DNA of 64,000 nucleotides, taken from assembly GCF_003994465.1 (NCBI RefSeq), contig NZ_RZNX01000001.1:434001-498000 (forward strand), in the 5' to 3' direction. Below, one piece after another: positions 51,175 through 60,462 of this stretch (positions are counted from its first letter, which is position 1; each line of letters opens with the position of its first letter). The notes under the pieces were generated by a model. It saw only the letters and a program-made list of their open reading frames with translations. It was not told the DNA's origin and ran no database searches. This DNA is from Paenibacillus zeisoli. Its GTDB lineage: Bacteria > Bacillota > Bacilli > Paenibacillales > Paenibacillaceae. The translations under genes and the position numbers were made by a program.

Positions 51175-51369
51175 TCAGGTGCTTCTTCGATAATCAAGCC
51201 ATTTACCTAATATCTTTTTTAGCTTCTCTGCTCCCGGCTTATTAATAACGGTTACCACGTAGGAATTTATCCCTTTGTGACTTTCTTTTGTTTCGGGGTT
51301 ATAAGTAGGTAACCAGTCCAAGAAGTCCGTCATGTAGTGAATAATCTCATCAGACACTTCAGACTTTTC
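51175..51369 (-). pseudogene. 5'-truncated hypothetical gene ending at an R2 repeat
   Basis: About 65 codons (IIHYMTDFLDWLPTYNPETK, INSYVVTVINKPGAEKLKKI, LGKWLDYRRST). The frame stays open upstream (SWAEKSEVSDE) up to the R2 terminator-arm repeat at 51388, where it is cut off. The only available start is an internal GTG at 51357 without a ribosome site. The gene seems to have lost its 5' part at the repeat boundary. Function unknown. Confidence 0.5.
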
Positions 51370-51387
51370 AGCCCATGAAGAAAATAA

Positions 51388-51437
51388 AAAAGCCGCATTT
51401 TATGCGACTTCCGTTTTACAGATGTTCTTGTCCCTCG
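51388..51437 (-). repeat. Terminator-arm repeat, R2 copy 3 (inverted)
   Basis: On the minus strand: GGGACAAGAACATCTGTAAA, then hairpin AAGTCGCATAAAATGCGGCT and a T-run (TTTTTTATTTT). Only the left arm and hairpin are present. It abuts the truncated frame at 51175-51369. Confidence 0.75.
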
Positions 51438-51597
51438 ATATCGTAAAATAAACTAACTGTTCTTTATTGCACCTTTACGGATTACCCGTACTTATTCACA
51501 GTCAAATCCTCAATATTAATACCTGCTAATTCAGATAAAACCGCTCTTAGCGCGGATTTCAAAAGGCGCTTGAAAAGCGCTGTCAACTAAGCGAAGA

Positions 51598-52128
51598 TCA
51601 GAATGTTCTCAAAAAATCATATTGCTTATAATTCGCTTTAATATAATCATTTGATCCAGATGACCACAAAATAAAGTCTCCCATATCAATTTTATAAAAA
51701 GTTTTTACCGTTGATGTATCTTTCTCCGTTAAAATAACCTCATTTTTCCCTAAGATACTCTTTCCATCATAATAAATTAATAAATTATTTAAAGAATCCT
51801 TTTCTTCCTGGCTCATTTCTTTCATTTTGCTCATTTTAAAATAATAGCCGTTTACGTCTTTATCTTTACCATAACTTCTTTCAACAACCATCAAATAAGG
51901 CTCATCATTTTCCGATTTAATTAAATACCCGTATAAAGATGGAGAGGATACATTGATAAGATTCGAACTAAAGGTACCGAGTTCCTCAATGTTTTCAGAA
52001 TGAGTCAGTGAACGTATTGAATAATTAGAAGGTTCAGGAGGTTTTTTAGTAAAATCATATACTAAAAAACCTCCAATAATTAAAAATATGACTAAACAAA
52101 TGGTGAATATCCCTCTAAAATCTTTCAA
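51598..52128 (-). CDS. Membrane-anchored protein of unknown function
   Basis: A 176-residue protein with one N-terminal membrane helix (IFTICLVIFLIIGGFLVYDF) and an extracytoplasmic domain (YGYLIKSENDEPYLMVVERS, EVILTEKDTSTVKTFYKIDM) without a recognised family. Ribosome site GAAGGAG. It starts 27 bp after the secreted protease-like gene on the same strand, so the two form an operon; it may modulate that protein or protect the cell from it. AT-rich, like its neighbour, suggesting joint transfer. Confidence 0.7.
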   Translation of the reverse strand: MKDFRGIFTICLVIFLIIGGFLVYDFTKKPPEPSNYSIRSLTHSENIEELGTFSSNLINVSSPSLYGYLIKSENDEPYLMVVERSYGKDKDVNGYYFKMSKMKEMSQEEKDSLNNLLIYYDGKSILGKNEVILTEKDTSTVKTFYKIDMGDFILWSSGSNDYIKANYKQYDFLRTF

Positions 52129-52155
52129 TCTATTTCTCCTTCCGCTCTAACACCC

Positions 52156-53493
52156 CTAGTTTTTCTTAATAGCAGTCCAATAAGGGGTATTTCCAAGTGA
52201 TGGAATATACATAAAAGCATCAGTTGCAGTAACAGCCCAATGATCATTAACACGAATAAAACTTGTGGTTCCTGAAGTTTTAACTAGAGTTGTGTTATCT
52301 GTAACAGTAGCATCGTATTTAAGAATACCTTTAACTGTCAATGTATGATTAGGATAAGGATCCTGATTTAAACTTAAGTAAATAGGCCCATAATTTACAA
52401 GCATCCTTCTAATATTGTCATAGCCATCAGCAAAAAAATAATTTTCCTCATCATCAGATGTATCTTGATTGCCAAGTTTTAGAGACTCAACTGCCACTTT
52501 AAATAATTGATTATTATCATTAAACATTACACCATTATCAGGCTTATTAAAATAAGTTGAATTAATCATTGCATTATAAGCGATCTTTTTTTGTGCATTA
52601 GTTAAACTTGGATAATAATAACTCATAATTTCAATAGTTGCTACAATTGCACAGTCATTCGAATAACTTTCTGTAATAAAAGGCAAGTTGCTCTGATTTA
52701 ATTCAGGAACATTTAAAATAATATTTTCAACTGTTGCTAAACTGGTAACTGTTTTATTACGTATTGCCCAATATTTTTTATAGAATGTTATTGGTTCTGT
52801 AATATAACTACTTGTGCTCCCATCGTTAGTGGAGCCAGTTAAAAAACTTTCAGCAATCTCCTGTTTTGTTTTCTCGTCTAATGTGGAGATAATTGAATTA
52901 TCAGAAACATAACTCTGATTATTTAAATTTTTTTTATTGCGCTTATATTCTTCTTTTACTGTTGCTAATTCAAAACCTTTCTTATTACCATCCACCACTT
53001 TATTATCTTTAACACCAAAATGTTCTTGACCATTAACATAAAGGAGATCGTTCTCTACTAAATAACTATCATTTATAGCACCATATGAGAACTGTTTAAG
53101 TTGGCCTGAAGCAATATCAACTATTACATATCCCCCATTTTTAAAGGTAACCATTGCTTCAATTAATTGATTATCTAGGTCATAAACAGGAACTACTCTT
53201 TTTACTTTAAACTTACCTTGTTTTATTTCATTAGTCCACTCTTCTCCCGACCCAGCATTCACAAGGGTCATTACATTTATTATTGCTGCCGAGGTTGCAT
53301 CAAGCAACTCCTCAGATTCTCCTTCACTTAAATTGTTAATAGCTTTGTTAGGCAAGAGCTGTTTTAAAGATTTAAGAGAATTGACTTTTATACTTGTACT
53401 CGATGTAACTCCCTCTGCTGCAAAGGATGAAACAGGTGAAATACTCATTAGCAAAGAACTCGCTATCAAACTAATTAGCAATTTGGATTTCAT
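52156..53493 (-). CDS. Secreted C39/streptopain-like cysteine peptidase homologue
   Basis: A 445-residue secreted protein: signal peptide LLISLIASSLLMSISPVSSF (cleavage near AFA-A/AEG), a propeptide-like domain with GGYVIVDIASGQLKQFSYGA as in Spi/C10-type pro-regions, and a C-terminal papain-like domain with nucleophile region SNDCAIVATIEIMSYYYP (Cys near 285) and His in DPYPNHTLTVKGIL. The C39-like arrangement suggests a cysteine peptidase acting outside the cell. The catalytic Asn/Asp may lie in RVNDHWAVTATD. Much lower G+C than the core genes. It forms an operon with the membrane protein downstream. Confidence 0.72.
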   Translation of the reverse strand: MKSKLLISLIASSLLMSISPVSSFAAEGVTSSTSIKVNSLKSLKQLLPNKAINNLSEGESEELLDATSAAIINVMTLVNAGSGEEWTNEIKQGKFKVKRVVPVYDLDNQLIEAMVTFKNGGYVIVDIASGQLKQFSYGAINDSYLVENDLLYVNGQEHFGVKDNKVVDGNKKGFELATVKEEYKRNKKNLNNQSYVSDNSIISTLDEKTKQEIAESFLTGSTNDGSTSSYITEPITFYKKYWAIRNKTVTSLATVENIILNVPELNQSNLPFITESYSNDCAIVATIEIMSYYYPSLTNAQKKIAYNAMINSTYFNKPDNGVMFNDNNQLFKVAVESLKLGNQDTSDDEENYFFADGYDNIRRMLVNYGPIYLSLNQDPYPNHTLTVKGILKYDATVTDNTTLVKTSGTTSFIRVNDHWAVTATDAFMYIPSLGNTPYWTAIKKN

Positions 53494-53870
53494 AAAATCA
53501 CTCTTTTCATATATTTTATAATTATTCTTAATTATAGATTATTTTACAAATAATTACTATGCTTTTAAAGGGAGTCTTAAAATAGTATATTTCAGCGAAC
53601 TCTTACTTTTGCTTCAAAAGCTAATTTATGTGATATTCAGTATTCCTGATCCCGATCGATCCTCAAAGTCAGCTTCCTTTGTGATTTTTTGTTCAAAAGT
53701 CCTTTTCCATTTAAACAACTCACTCGTAAAAAAAATCACCTTCAGCTAGTATAGCGCTACTCTCTCCTCATTCTTACTACAACTATCAGGGATTTGGCTA
53801 TCATGGTGTTTAGTTAATTCCTATATAATATTGCTATAAGAAGTCGAATAACAAACCAGGAGGTTATTAG
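53494..53870. other. Divergent intergenic region
   Basis: About 380 AT-rich bases between the peptidase gene and the SDR gene. It must hold both promoters, but I see no clear elements, repeats or genes. Confidence 0.45.
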
Positions 53871-54782
53871 ATGGATCAAAGCGGATGGAAATCTGAAAGG
53901 ATTACGAGTCAAGATGGGAAAATAATTATTATTACAGGCGCTAACAGTGGGCTTGGACTTGAGGCCTCTTCTATTTTGAGTGCAAAAGGTGCAAAAGTTA
54001 TCATGGCAGTTCGTAATCTTGCAAAGGGAAATGATGCAGTTTCAAAGACATTACATAAGAATAAAAATGCAGATGTGGAATTGATGCAATTAGACTTGTC
54101 TGATTTCAACTCCATTCATAGGTTTTCGGAAGAATTTCATGCTAAGTATTCAAAATTAAATGTTTTGATCAACAATGCTGGTATTATGTATCCTAAAGCC
54201 CGCGAAATAACAAAGCAAGGTTTCGAAACCCACTTGGGTACGAACCATTTGGGACACTTTTTATTGACTGGATTGGTTCTGGACTTACTCAAGAACACAC
54301 CTCATTCCAGAGTGGTTACCCAGAGCAGCGCTCTCCATAAGTATGGCGGCGATATTCATTTGGATGACCTGAACTTGGAAAAGAATTATGATAAAGCCAA
54401 GGCGTATGCACAAAGTAAATTAGCTAATCTGTTATTTACATATGAATTAGATCGGCGTTTCAAAAAGCATAAACTAAACTGCATTTCTGTAGCAGCACAC
54501 CCTGGGTATACGGCTACAAGTCTTCAAAGGTCACAAGGCCTGCTCGTGGCACTTGCCAACCAATTCATTGCACAAAAGATTGAAATGGGCACTTTACCCG
54601 TTTTGAGAGCATCGACAGAAGATGGCTTAGCAGGAGCTGAGTATTTTGGACCAACGAAATGGTTTGAGATCCGCGGCTATCCTGAACAAGTGAATTCAAG
54701 TGATAAATCCTACGACACCGAGCTGGCTAAGAAACTTTGGGATGTTTCTGAGACACTGGTAGGTTTCAAGTACAATTTCTAA
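53871..54782 (+). CDS. SDR family oxidoreductase (retinol dehydrogenase-like)
   Basis: A 303-residue classical SDR: cofactor motif TGANSGLG (about residues 22-29), MAVRNLAKGNDA (basic residue favouring NADP), DLSDFNSIHRF, NNAGIMYPKARE, catalytic Ser in VVTQSSALHKYG and Y-x3-K in YAQSKLANLLF, then HPGYTATSLQ. The sequence matches the WWOX/retinol-dehydrogenase-like bacterial group; the substrate is unknown. Ribosome site AGGAGGTT. An AraC regulator follows 31 bp later and probably controls it. Confidence 0.88.
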   Translation: MDQSGWKSERITSQDGKIIIITGANSGLGLEASSILSAKGAKVIMAVRNLAKGNDAVSKTLHKNKNADVELMQLDLSDFNSIHRFSEEFHAKYSKLNVLINNAGIMYPKAREITKQGFETHLGTNHLGHFLLTGLVLDLLKNTPHSRVVTQSSALHKYGGDIHLDDLNLEKNYDKAKAYAQSKLANLLFTYELDRRFKKHKLNCISVAAHPGYTATSLQRSQGLLVALANQFIAQKIEMGTLPVLRASTEDGLAGAEYFGPTKWFEIRGYPEQVNSSDKSYDTELAKKLWDVSETLVGFKYNF

Positions 54783-54813
54783 ATTAGCGCAGTTTGAAAA
54801 TGGAGATAATAAT

Positions 54814-55731
54814 ATGTACAATGATAAATTCCAAACTATAAATATAGGATCTATTTCAGAACTCCATCAAGTACTTGGTATTCAGAAGCCGGAACATCCT
54901 TTGATTAGTGTTATTAATATAGAGAACATTCCACCTACCCACTATGAATCCATACGAATATCGTTTGACCTCTATAATATTTCCTTTAAAAAAAATGTAA
55001 AAAACAAAATCAGATATGGCCAAAACTATTATGATTTTGACGAAGGTCTGATGGCCTTAATGTCACCCGGACAGATCGTGTATATCGATAACATTGATAT
55101 TTCTGAAGCTGCAGGTTGGTGGTTATTTTTCCATCCCGATTTTATTAGGAACTACCCGCTTGGTAAAAAGATTAAAGATTATGGCTTCTTCTCATACGAA
55201 GTCAATGAGGCTTTACATCTATCCGATCACGAGGAACACATGATTGTGGACATAATGAATCATATCCAGAGGGAATACCATTCGCCAATAGATAGGTACA
55301 GTCAGGATGTGATGGTCTCCCATCTTGATGTGCTGCTCAATTACACCAATCGATTCTATAACAGACAGTTTATCACTCGTCAGACGGCGAGCCTGGATCT
55401 GTTGGTCACAATTGACGACCTGCTAACTGAATATTTTAACGGGGAATTAGTGCAGCAAATAGGACTACCAACGGTTCATTATCTCTCCAGCCAACTAAAT
55501 GTATCTCCAAACTATTTAAGCGATATGCTGCGAAAAGTTACGGGACAGAGCGCCCAGAAGCACATTCACAATAAGCTTATTGAGAAGGCAAAAGATTACT
55601 TGGTAACGTCAACCCTATCGGTTAGTGAAATTGCATACCTTATGGGATTTGAACACCCTCAATCTTTTAGTAAGCTTTTTAAAAGCAAGACCCATCGATC
55701 TCCCTTAGATTATAGGAACTCGTTTAATTGA
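54814..55731 (+). CDS. AraC family transcriptional regulator
   Basis: A 305-residue AraC-type protein: N-terminal cupin-like sensing region (residues about 25-150) and two C-terminal helix-turn-helix motifs, VHYLSSQLNVSPNYLSDMLR and LSVSEIAYLMGFEHPQSFSK ahead of LFKSKTHRSPLDYR. It lies immediately after the SDR gene on the same strand, a frequent arrangement in which the regulator senses the SDR substrate. Terminator 32 bp downstream. Confidence 0.92.
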   Translation: MYNDKFQTINIGSISELHQVLGIQKPEHPLISVINIENIPPTHYESIRISFDLYNISFKKNVKNKIRYGQNYYDFDEGLMALMSPGQIVYIDNIDISEAAGWWLFFHPDFIRNYPLGKKIKDYGFFSYEVNEALHLSDHEEHMIVDIMNHIQREYHSPIDRYSQDVMVSHLDVLLNYTNRFYNRQFITRQTASLDLLVTIDDLLTEYFNGELVQQIGLPTVHYLSSQLNVSPNYLSDMLRKVTGQSAQKHIHNKLIEKAKDYLVTSTLSVSEIAYLMGFEHPQSFSKLFKSKTHRSPLDYRNSFN

Positions 55732-55762
55732 CCTTATGCCTCCCTCCAACTTAACAAGAAAA

Positions 55763-55798
55763 GAACGAAAGGATCTTGAGAACCTTTCGTTCCTTTTT
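55763..55798. terminator. Bidirectional Rho-independent terminator
   Basis: 10-bp stem GAACGAAAGG/CCTTTCGTTC, T-run on the + strand (CTTTTTG) and a weaker T-rich tail on the minus strand (TTTTCTTG). It serves both the AraC gene and the convergent sulfur operon. Confidence 0.85.
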
Positions 55799-55807
55799 GT
55801 GACTGTC

Positions 55808-57463
55808 TTATTCAGCTGGCCTGAACTTTGACATGGAATAGCTTTTGTAGCCACCTGTTATGTTCTTTATCTGGAAACCTTTTTGTCCAAGAATCCTTGA
55901 AGCTATATATCCTCTCATCCCTACTGCACAGTAAGCGTATATCTCCTTGTTATGATCCAGTTCCCCATGTCTTGACCGAAGCTCGTCGACTGGAATGTGC
56001 AGGGCTCCTTCCATATGCCCTTGGTCGTACTCCGCTTTAGTCCTAACATCCAATAGAATCTGCTGGCTGGGATCGAAGTTCTCTAAATCTTTGAGCGTCG
56101 CTACCTCGCTCCGTCCGCTTAATACATTCTGCGCCAAATAACCTGCCATGTTGACCGGGTCTTTAGCAGATGAGAACGGTGGCGCATACGTAAGTTCTAA
56201 CTCTGCAAGATCATCTACTGTACCCTTCAGACGAAGAACGGTGGCAATAACGTCGATTCGCTTATCTACCCCTTCCTGACCAAATGCTTGTGCCCCGAGG
56301 ATCTTTCCCTCTTCGTTAAATAAGAGCTTCAGTGCAATCGGTGTTGCTCCGGGATAATAAGTTGCGTGGGAACTCGGGTGAACATAGACCGAACGATACG
56401 GAATATTTGCTTTCGCAAGTGTTCGTTCGTTGCTTCCTGTACTCGCACCCGTCAGGTCGAAAATCTTGATAATGGCGGTCCCCTGCGTTCCTTTGTAGAC
56501 GGATGGAAGTCCGCAAATGTGATCGGCTGCGATTCGGCCCTGCTTGTTGGCCGGTCCAGCTAGTGGAATCGCCGTTTGTTGTCCGGACACATAGTCTGTG
56601 ATCTCCACGGCATCCCCAACTGCATATACGCCATCACAGTTCGTCTGCATCGCTTCATTCACCAAGATATGACCTTTCGGCCCAAGCTTAATTCCTGACT
56701 CTTTCAAAAAGCCGGAATCAGGCACTACTCCAATAGCGAGGATGACCATATCCCCATGAATTTCCCTTCCGCTTTCCATAGCAACGGTAATTCCTCGGTC
56801 CTGCTCTGAGAACGATTTAACGCCGTCTCCAAGAAGAAGGCGAACCCCGTTGTCTTGGAGTTCCTTCTCAGCGAAAGTTACCATATCCGAATCAAAGGGT
56901 GCCAGAATATGCGGAGCTGCTTCTACCATAGTCACTTCAAGTCCCCGGTGCCGAAGGTTCTCTGCCATTTCTACGCCGATATAACCGCCGCCTATGACAA
57001 TCACACTTTGGATACCTTCCCGGTCAACCTGAGCTTTAATACGATCTGTATCCGGAACATTTCGAAGTGTAAAGATTAAGCTGCTATCCATCCCTGGGAT
57101 CGGAGGTCTCAGCGGCTTTGCACCCGGAGACAAGATCAAGTAATCGTAGCTCTCCTGGTAGATGCCCTTCTCTTTGCTGTTAATGGTAACCTTCTTGTCT
57201 CTAGTGTTGATGCTTGTAACTTCACTATGAACACGAACATCGATGTTGAACCGAGCTTTCATGCTCTCCGGAGTCTGCACCATCAGCTTGGAGCGGTCAT
57301 GTATAGTCTCTCCAATGTAATAGGGTAGACCACAGTTCGCAAAAGATATGTGAGCATCCCGTTCAAACATGATAATTTCCGCATTTTCGTCAAGGCGTCG
57401 AAGCCTGGCAGCAGCCGATGCACCGCCGGCAACACCGCCAACGATAAGAACTTTCTTTTTCAT
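55808..57463 (-). CDS. CoA-disulfide reductase with C-terminal rhodanese domain
   Basis: A 551-residue flavoenzyme: FAD motif VGGVAGGASAAARLRR, active Cys at residue 44 in FANCGLPYYIG, NAD motif VIGGGYIGVEMAENLRHRG, second FAD motif YAVGDAVEI, then a rhodanese domain from about residue 455 with active Cys in YAYCAVGMRGYIASRIL. Such fusions reduce CoA-disulfide, CoA-persulfide or polysulfide with NAD(P)H and release sulfide. The start is the ATG at 57463 after AAGGGTG. Last gene of the minus-strand sulfur operon. Confidence 0.93.
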   Translation of the reverse strand: MKKKVLIVGGVAGGASAAARLRRLDENAEIIMFERDAHISFANCGLPYYIGETIHDRSKLMVQTPESMKARFNIDVRVHSEVTSINTRDKKVTINSKEKGIYQESYDYLILSPGAKPLRPPIPGMDSSLIFTLRNVPDTDRIKAQVDREGIQSVIVIGGGYIGVEMAENLRHRGLEVTMVEAAPHILAPFDSDMVTFAEKELQDNGVRLLLGDGVKSFSEQDRGITVAMESGREIHGDMVILAIGVVPDSGFLKESGIKLGPKGHILVNEAMQTNCDGVYAVGDAVEITDYVSGQQTAIPLAGPANKQGRIAADHICGLPSVYKGTQGTAIIKIFDLTGASTGSNERTLAKANIPYRSVYVHPSSHATYYPGATPIALKLLFNEEGKILGAQAFGQEGVDKRIDVIATVLRLKGTVDDLAELELTYAPPFSSAKDPVNMAGYLAQNVLSGRSEVATLKDLENFDPSQQILLDVRTKAEYDQGHMEGALHIPVDELRSRHGELDHNKEIYAYCAVGMRGYIASRILGQKGFQIKNITGGYKSYSMSKFRPAE

Positions 57464-57489
57464 TGGAGTCACCCTTCTAATGTTGATGC

Positions 57490-57861
57490 TTAATTTTTGG
57501 TTGGACCGTTCCAGGACATCATTCCGCCCTTTAGCTCCGCGATATTGGCATAACCGTTTCGCCCTAGGATCTTGGCGGCTTGTCTGCTCCGCATTCCACT
57601 TTGACAATAGAGATATACCGTATAATCTTTGGAGATCTCCTCCATGCGCTGCTGAAGCTGGCTGAGCGGGATATTTACGGCTCCCTTAATATGGCCCCGC
57701 TTATATTCATGAATCTCCCGAATATCAATGACTTTGCTGCCATTCGATTCACTTATGAATTGCTCTGCGGATAAGGAACGCAGTCCTTTCACAGAAGCAA
57801 ACTGTCTGTACAGCATCCACAGAAAGAATAACAATAGGACAAGATAAAAACCGTAATTCAT
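57490..57861 (-). CDS. Membrane-anchored rhodanese
   Basis: A 123-residue protein with one N-terminal membrane helix (GFYLVLLLFFLWMLYRQF) and a rhodanese domain with active-site loop CQSGMRSRQ (Cys near residue 87) and DIREIHEYKRGHIKGAVNIP. It carries sulfane sulfur as a persulfide, here at the membrane surface. Part of the sulfur operon, 26 bp before the CoA-disulfide reductase gene. Confidence 0.9.
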   Translation of the reverse strand: MNYGFYLVLLLFFLWMLYRQFASVKGLRSLSAEQFISESNGSKVIDIREIHEYKRGHIKGAVNIPLSQLQQRMEEISKDYTVYLYCQSGMRSRQAAKILGRNGYANIAELKGGMMSWNGPTKN

Positions 57862-57893
57862 TTACCCTTCACCTGCCGAATATTTATTAACAA

Positions 57894-58211
57894 TCAATCT
57901 CGAACCAGAGCGCTGTTCCATTCATTTAATCCACCTGTCATGTTAACCACCTTAAAACCTCTTTCATGCAGCAGTTCACATGCAAGTCCGCTGCGATTTC
58001 CACTGCGGCACATTACTATAATCTCCTGTTCAGAGTCTAATTCCGTGAGTCGCTCGATCAACTGGCTAACCGGAATATGTTTGGCACCTTCAACGTGTCC
58101 CTCTGACCATTCTGTCAGCTCGCGGACATCCAATAGATTCAGTGCTTTGCCCTGCTGTAATTGCTTGGCTACTTCTTGCGGTGGAATAGCTTTAGGAATT
58201 TGGAATGCCAT
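57894..58211 (-). CDS. Rhodanese domain protein
   Basis: A 105-residue single-domain cytoplasmic rhodanese with LLDVRELTEWSEGHVEGAKH and active loop CRSGNRSG (Cys near residue 68). It transfers sulfane sulfur between thiols, probably relaying persulfide between the TusA/DsrE proteins and the dioxygenase or reductase of the operon. Ribosome site GGAGAG. Confidence 0.92.
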   Translation of the reverse strand: MAFQIPKAIPPQEVAKQLQQGKALNLLDVRELTEWSEGHVEGAKHIPVSQLIERLTELDSEQEIIVMCRSGNRSGLACELLHERGFKVVNMTGGLNEWNSALVRD

Positions 58212-58229
58212 TTATAATCTCTCCTTAGT

Positions 58230-59018
58230 TCATAATATCGAGGACCAAACCTTTACAGCGGTTAGGGAAATTAATATTACCAAGCCATATCTAAGCAGCT
58301 TTACATTTATCTTGGCACTTATCCTTGAGCCCAATGGGGCTCCAATCAAACTTCCTATCACGGTGAATATAGTGGGCCATACCGGAACGGCTCCACCTGT
58401 TATTTTGCCAACTACTCCACCGATGGCTGATATAAAGACAATAGCAAGTGATGAAGCGATGGTTGTACGGGTTGGAATATGAAGCACGGTGAGCATAATC
58501 GGAATTAGAATAAAAGCACCTCCAGCCCCGACAATACCGGAGACAATCCCAACGAGAAATGCAGAAATGATGGCTACCACGGTTCTGAATCGAAGATCCT
58601 TACCATTCTCCTCCGAACCTTGGCCGGGAAGCAGCATGAGAATCACGGCAATAACCGCTAAGACTCCGTAAATCAGATTAATCGTGTTCTCCTTCAGCAA
58701 TCCGGATACGAGCCCTCCAATCAAGCTGCTGACCAAGATGCTGCTTCCCATATAGAGAACGAGTCTTTTATTAACTAAGGATGGGGCAGCTTTACTCTTT
58801 TTACGGAAGGCTAGTACACCAGCAAGTGAAGCAAAAAAAACCTGAAACATACTGATCGATGATACTTCATGTGCACTAAATTCGGCTGCTCCCAATAGAG
58901 ATGGCACATATAGCAGCAGAGGATAGTTAATGATGGCTCCTCCAATCCCGAGCAAGCCCGAAAAGAAAGAGCCGATCAGGCCAAGTATGATCATAACGAA
59001 CATTAGCAAGGGATCCAT
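58230..59018 (-). CDS. TauE/SafE family sulfite/organosulfonate exporter
   Basis: A 262-residue integral membrane protein with about eight helices and the two half-repeats typical of TauE/SafE: SFFSGLLGIGGAIINYPLLL near the N-terminus and VSGIVGAGGAFILIPIMLTV in the middle. It probably exports the sulfite or thiosulfate formed by persulfide oxidation. Central gene of the operon. Ribosome site GAAGGGACG. Confidence 0.92.
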   Translation of the reverse strand: MDPLLMFVMIILGLIGSFFSGLLGIGGAIINYPLLLYVPSLLGAAEFSAHEVSSISMFQVFFASLAGVLAFRKKSKAAPSLVNKRLVLYMGSSILVSSLIGGLVSGLLKENTINLIYGVLAVIAVILMLLPGQGSEENGKDLRFRTVVAIISAFLVGIVSGIVGAGGAFILIPIMLTVLHIPTRTTIASSLAIVFISAIGGVVGKITGGAVPVWPTIFTVIGSLIGAPLGSRISAKINVKLLRYGLVILISLTAVKVWSSIL

Positions 59019-59051
59019 AATCTACGTCCCTTCTATATGAATTGGAAATCC

Positions 59052-59279
59052 CTACACTTTTTTTACGAAAAATTTATACACACCGTTGTCTTCTTCGTGT
59101 TTCACGAGTTCGTGATTCGTCTGCTTTACCCAGGCTTGAAAATCGCTCACTGAACCTTTGTCAGTCGAATGCACTTCCATTACTTGACCGGGTTCAAGTC
59201 CGTTTAGTGCTTTTTTAGCTTTGACGATAGGCATTGGGCATGCCAAACCTTTAGTATCTACTACAATATCTGTCTTCAT
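59052..59279 (-). CDS. TusA-like sulfur carrier protein
   Basis: A 75-residue TusA/SirA-family protein: DTKGLACPMPIVKAKKAL with the sulfur-accepting Cys in CPMP (Cys near residue 14), then GQVMEVHSTDKGSVSDFQAW. It carries persulfide to partner enzymes. The start is the ATG at 59279 after GAGGAGG; the in-frame stretch upstream overlaps the dioxygenase gene. A second TusA domain occurs in the first gene of the operon. Confidence 0.92.
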   Translation of the reverse strand: MKTDIVVDTKGLACPMPIVKAKKALNGLEPGQVMEVHSTDKGSVSDFQAWVKQTNHELVKHEEDNGVYKFFVKKV

Positions 59280-59295
59280 AGAGTGAAGCCTCCTC

Positions 59296-60444
59296 TTATT
59301 TATCGTGAACAGCGCAGCGATTCGGACCCATCTCCATATCACGCTGTTCTTCCACGCTTGGTGTTATTTTTCCCATATTGGTTTGACGGATTTCCTGATA
59401 GGCGTTCGGCTGAGGGGGCAGATTTTCAGTAATGACACGGCGGAATTCATCCTCCTGCTTAATGTTCAAGCCAGGATTATTGTGATACAGATCCGCGAGC
59501 TTCGCCATAACCCTGCCGTCATCACCCAGCTCAGTTACTTTCCCGAAGTGGGCTGGAAGAACAATTAGATCCGGCGAAAGTACTTGGTAACGGTTATAGA
59601 GCGTATTCCGCAAATCTTCTACCCAATCCTCCGCCTTGCCGGCCAGATCAGGGCGTCCAATGGATTCTATGAACAGGATGTCCCCTGTAAGCAAGTACTG
59701 ATCATCAATGATAAAAGAAGTGCTTCCGATTGTATGTCCTGGTGAGTAGATCGGCTGAATCCGAATGGTCGTAGTCCCTACGGAAATATCATGGCCTTCT
59801 TCCAGCTTTTCATAGTCGAATGTCACTTCATCTGCATCCTTTGGCGGGAGCCAATAAGTTGCGCCTGTTCTGACCGCCAGTGTACGACCGCCTGAGATAT
59901 GATCAGCGTGCAGGTGCGTATCAAGTGTGTGTTTAATTTGAGCTCCATGCTCTTTGGCAAATTGCTCAAAAACATCGGTCATCCGAAGTGTATCTATTAC
60001 AGCTGCTTCCCCACTGGAGACTACCATGTAGGACAGGCAACCTTTGCCGATTCGTACAAACTGATACAAGGCTCCGCCGTGATGAAGCTCTCCGATCTTG
60101 ACGGGTTCCAGATGCTCACTCCAGGCTTTCATACCGCCTTCCAGATAATGCACGTTAGTTCGTCCAGCCTCGGCGATCTGCTCAGCAACAAATTTGGATG
60201 AACCTTCTTTTGCACATACGACAAGCAGTTGAGTACCCTCCGGAATTTGCTCCAGAGCCTCATCCACGCCATCCAAAAGATTGAAGTAAGGAATATTGAT
60301 GATATCTATACTTTCCCCTTCGATTTTCCAATCGCTAAAATCGCTTTCGTTGCGCACATCCAGAATAAACAGCTTTTCTTTGGCCAAAACGATTCGAGTC
60401 AGTTCTCTAGCTGTCATGATATCCAAATCAGCTGTTGAGTTCAT
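59296..60444 (-). CDS. Rhodanese-persulfide dioxygenase fusion (MBL fold, CstB-like)
   Basis: A 382-residue two-domain protein. Residues 1-about 115 form a rhodanese ([14 protein letters not shown], active loop VVCAKEGSS). Residues about 120-355 form an ETHE1/CstB-type metallo-beta-lactamase with [39 protein letters not shown] and LPAHFGK, the non-haem iron persulfide dioxygenase motifs. It oxidises low-molecular-weight persulfides to sulfite or thiosulfate. In S. aureus CstB the rhodanese follows the dioxygenase; here it precedes it. Key oxidative step of the operon. Confidence 0.92.
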   Translation of the reverse strand: MNSTADLDIMTARELTRIVLAKEKLFILDVRNESDFSDWKIEGESIDIINIPYFNLLDGVDEALEQIPEGTQLLVVCAKEGSSKFVAEQIAEAGRTNVHYLEGGMKAWSEHLEPVKIGELHHGGALYQFVRIGKGCLSYMVVSSGEAAVIDTLRMTDVFEQFAKEHGAQIKHTLDTHLHADHISGGRTLAVRTGATYWLPPKDADEVTFDYEKLEEGHDISVGTTTIRIQPIYSPGHTIGSTSFIIDDQYLLTGDILFIESIGRPDLAGKAEDWVEDLRNTLYNRYQVLSPDLIVLPAHFGKVTELGDDGRVMAKLADLYHNNPGLNIKQEDEFRRVITENLPPQPNAYQEIRQTNMGKITPSVEEQRDMEMGPNRCAVHDK

Positions 60445-60462
60445 TGTAATTTACTCCCTCCT

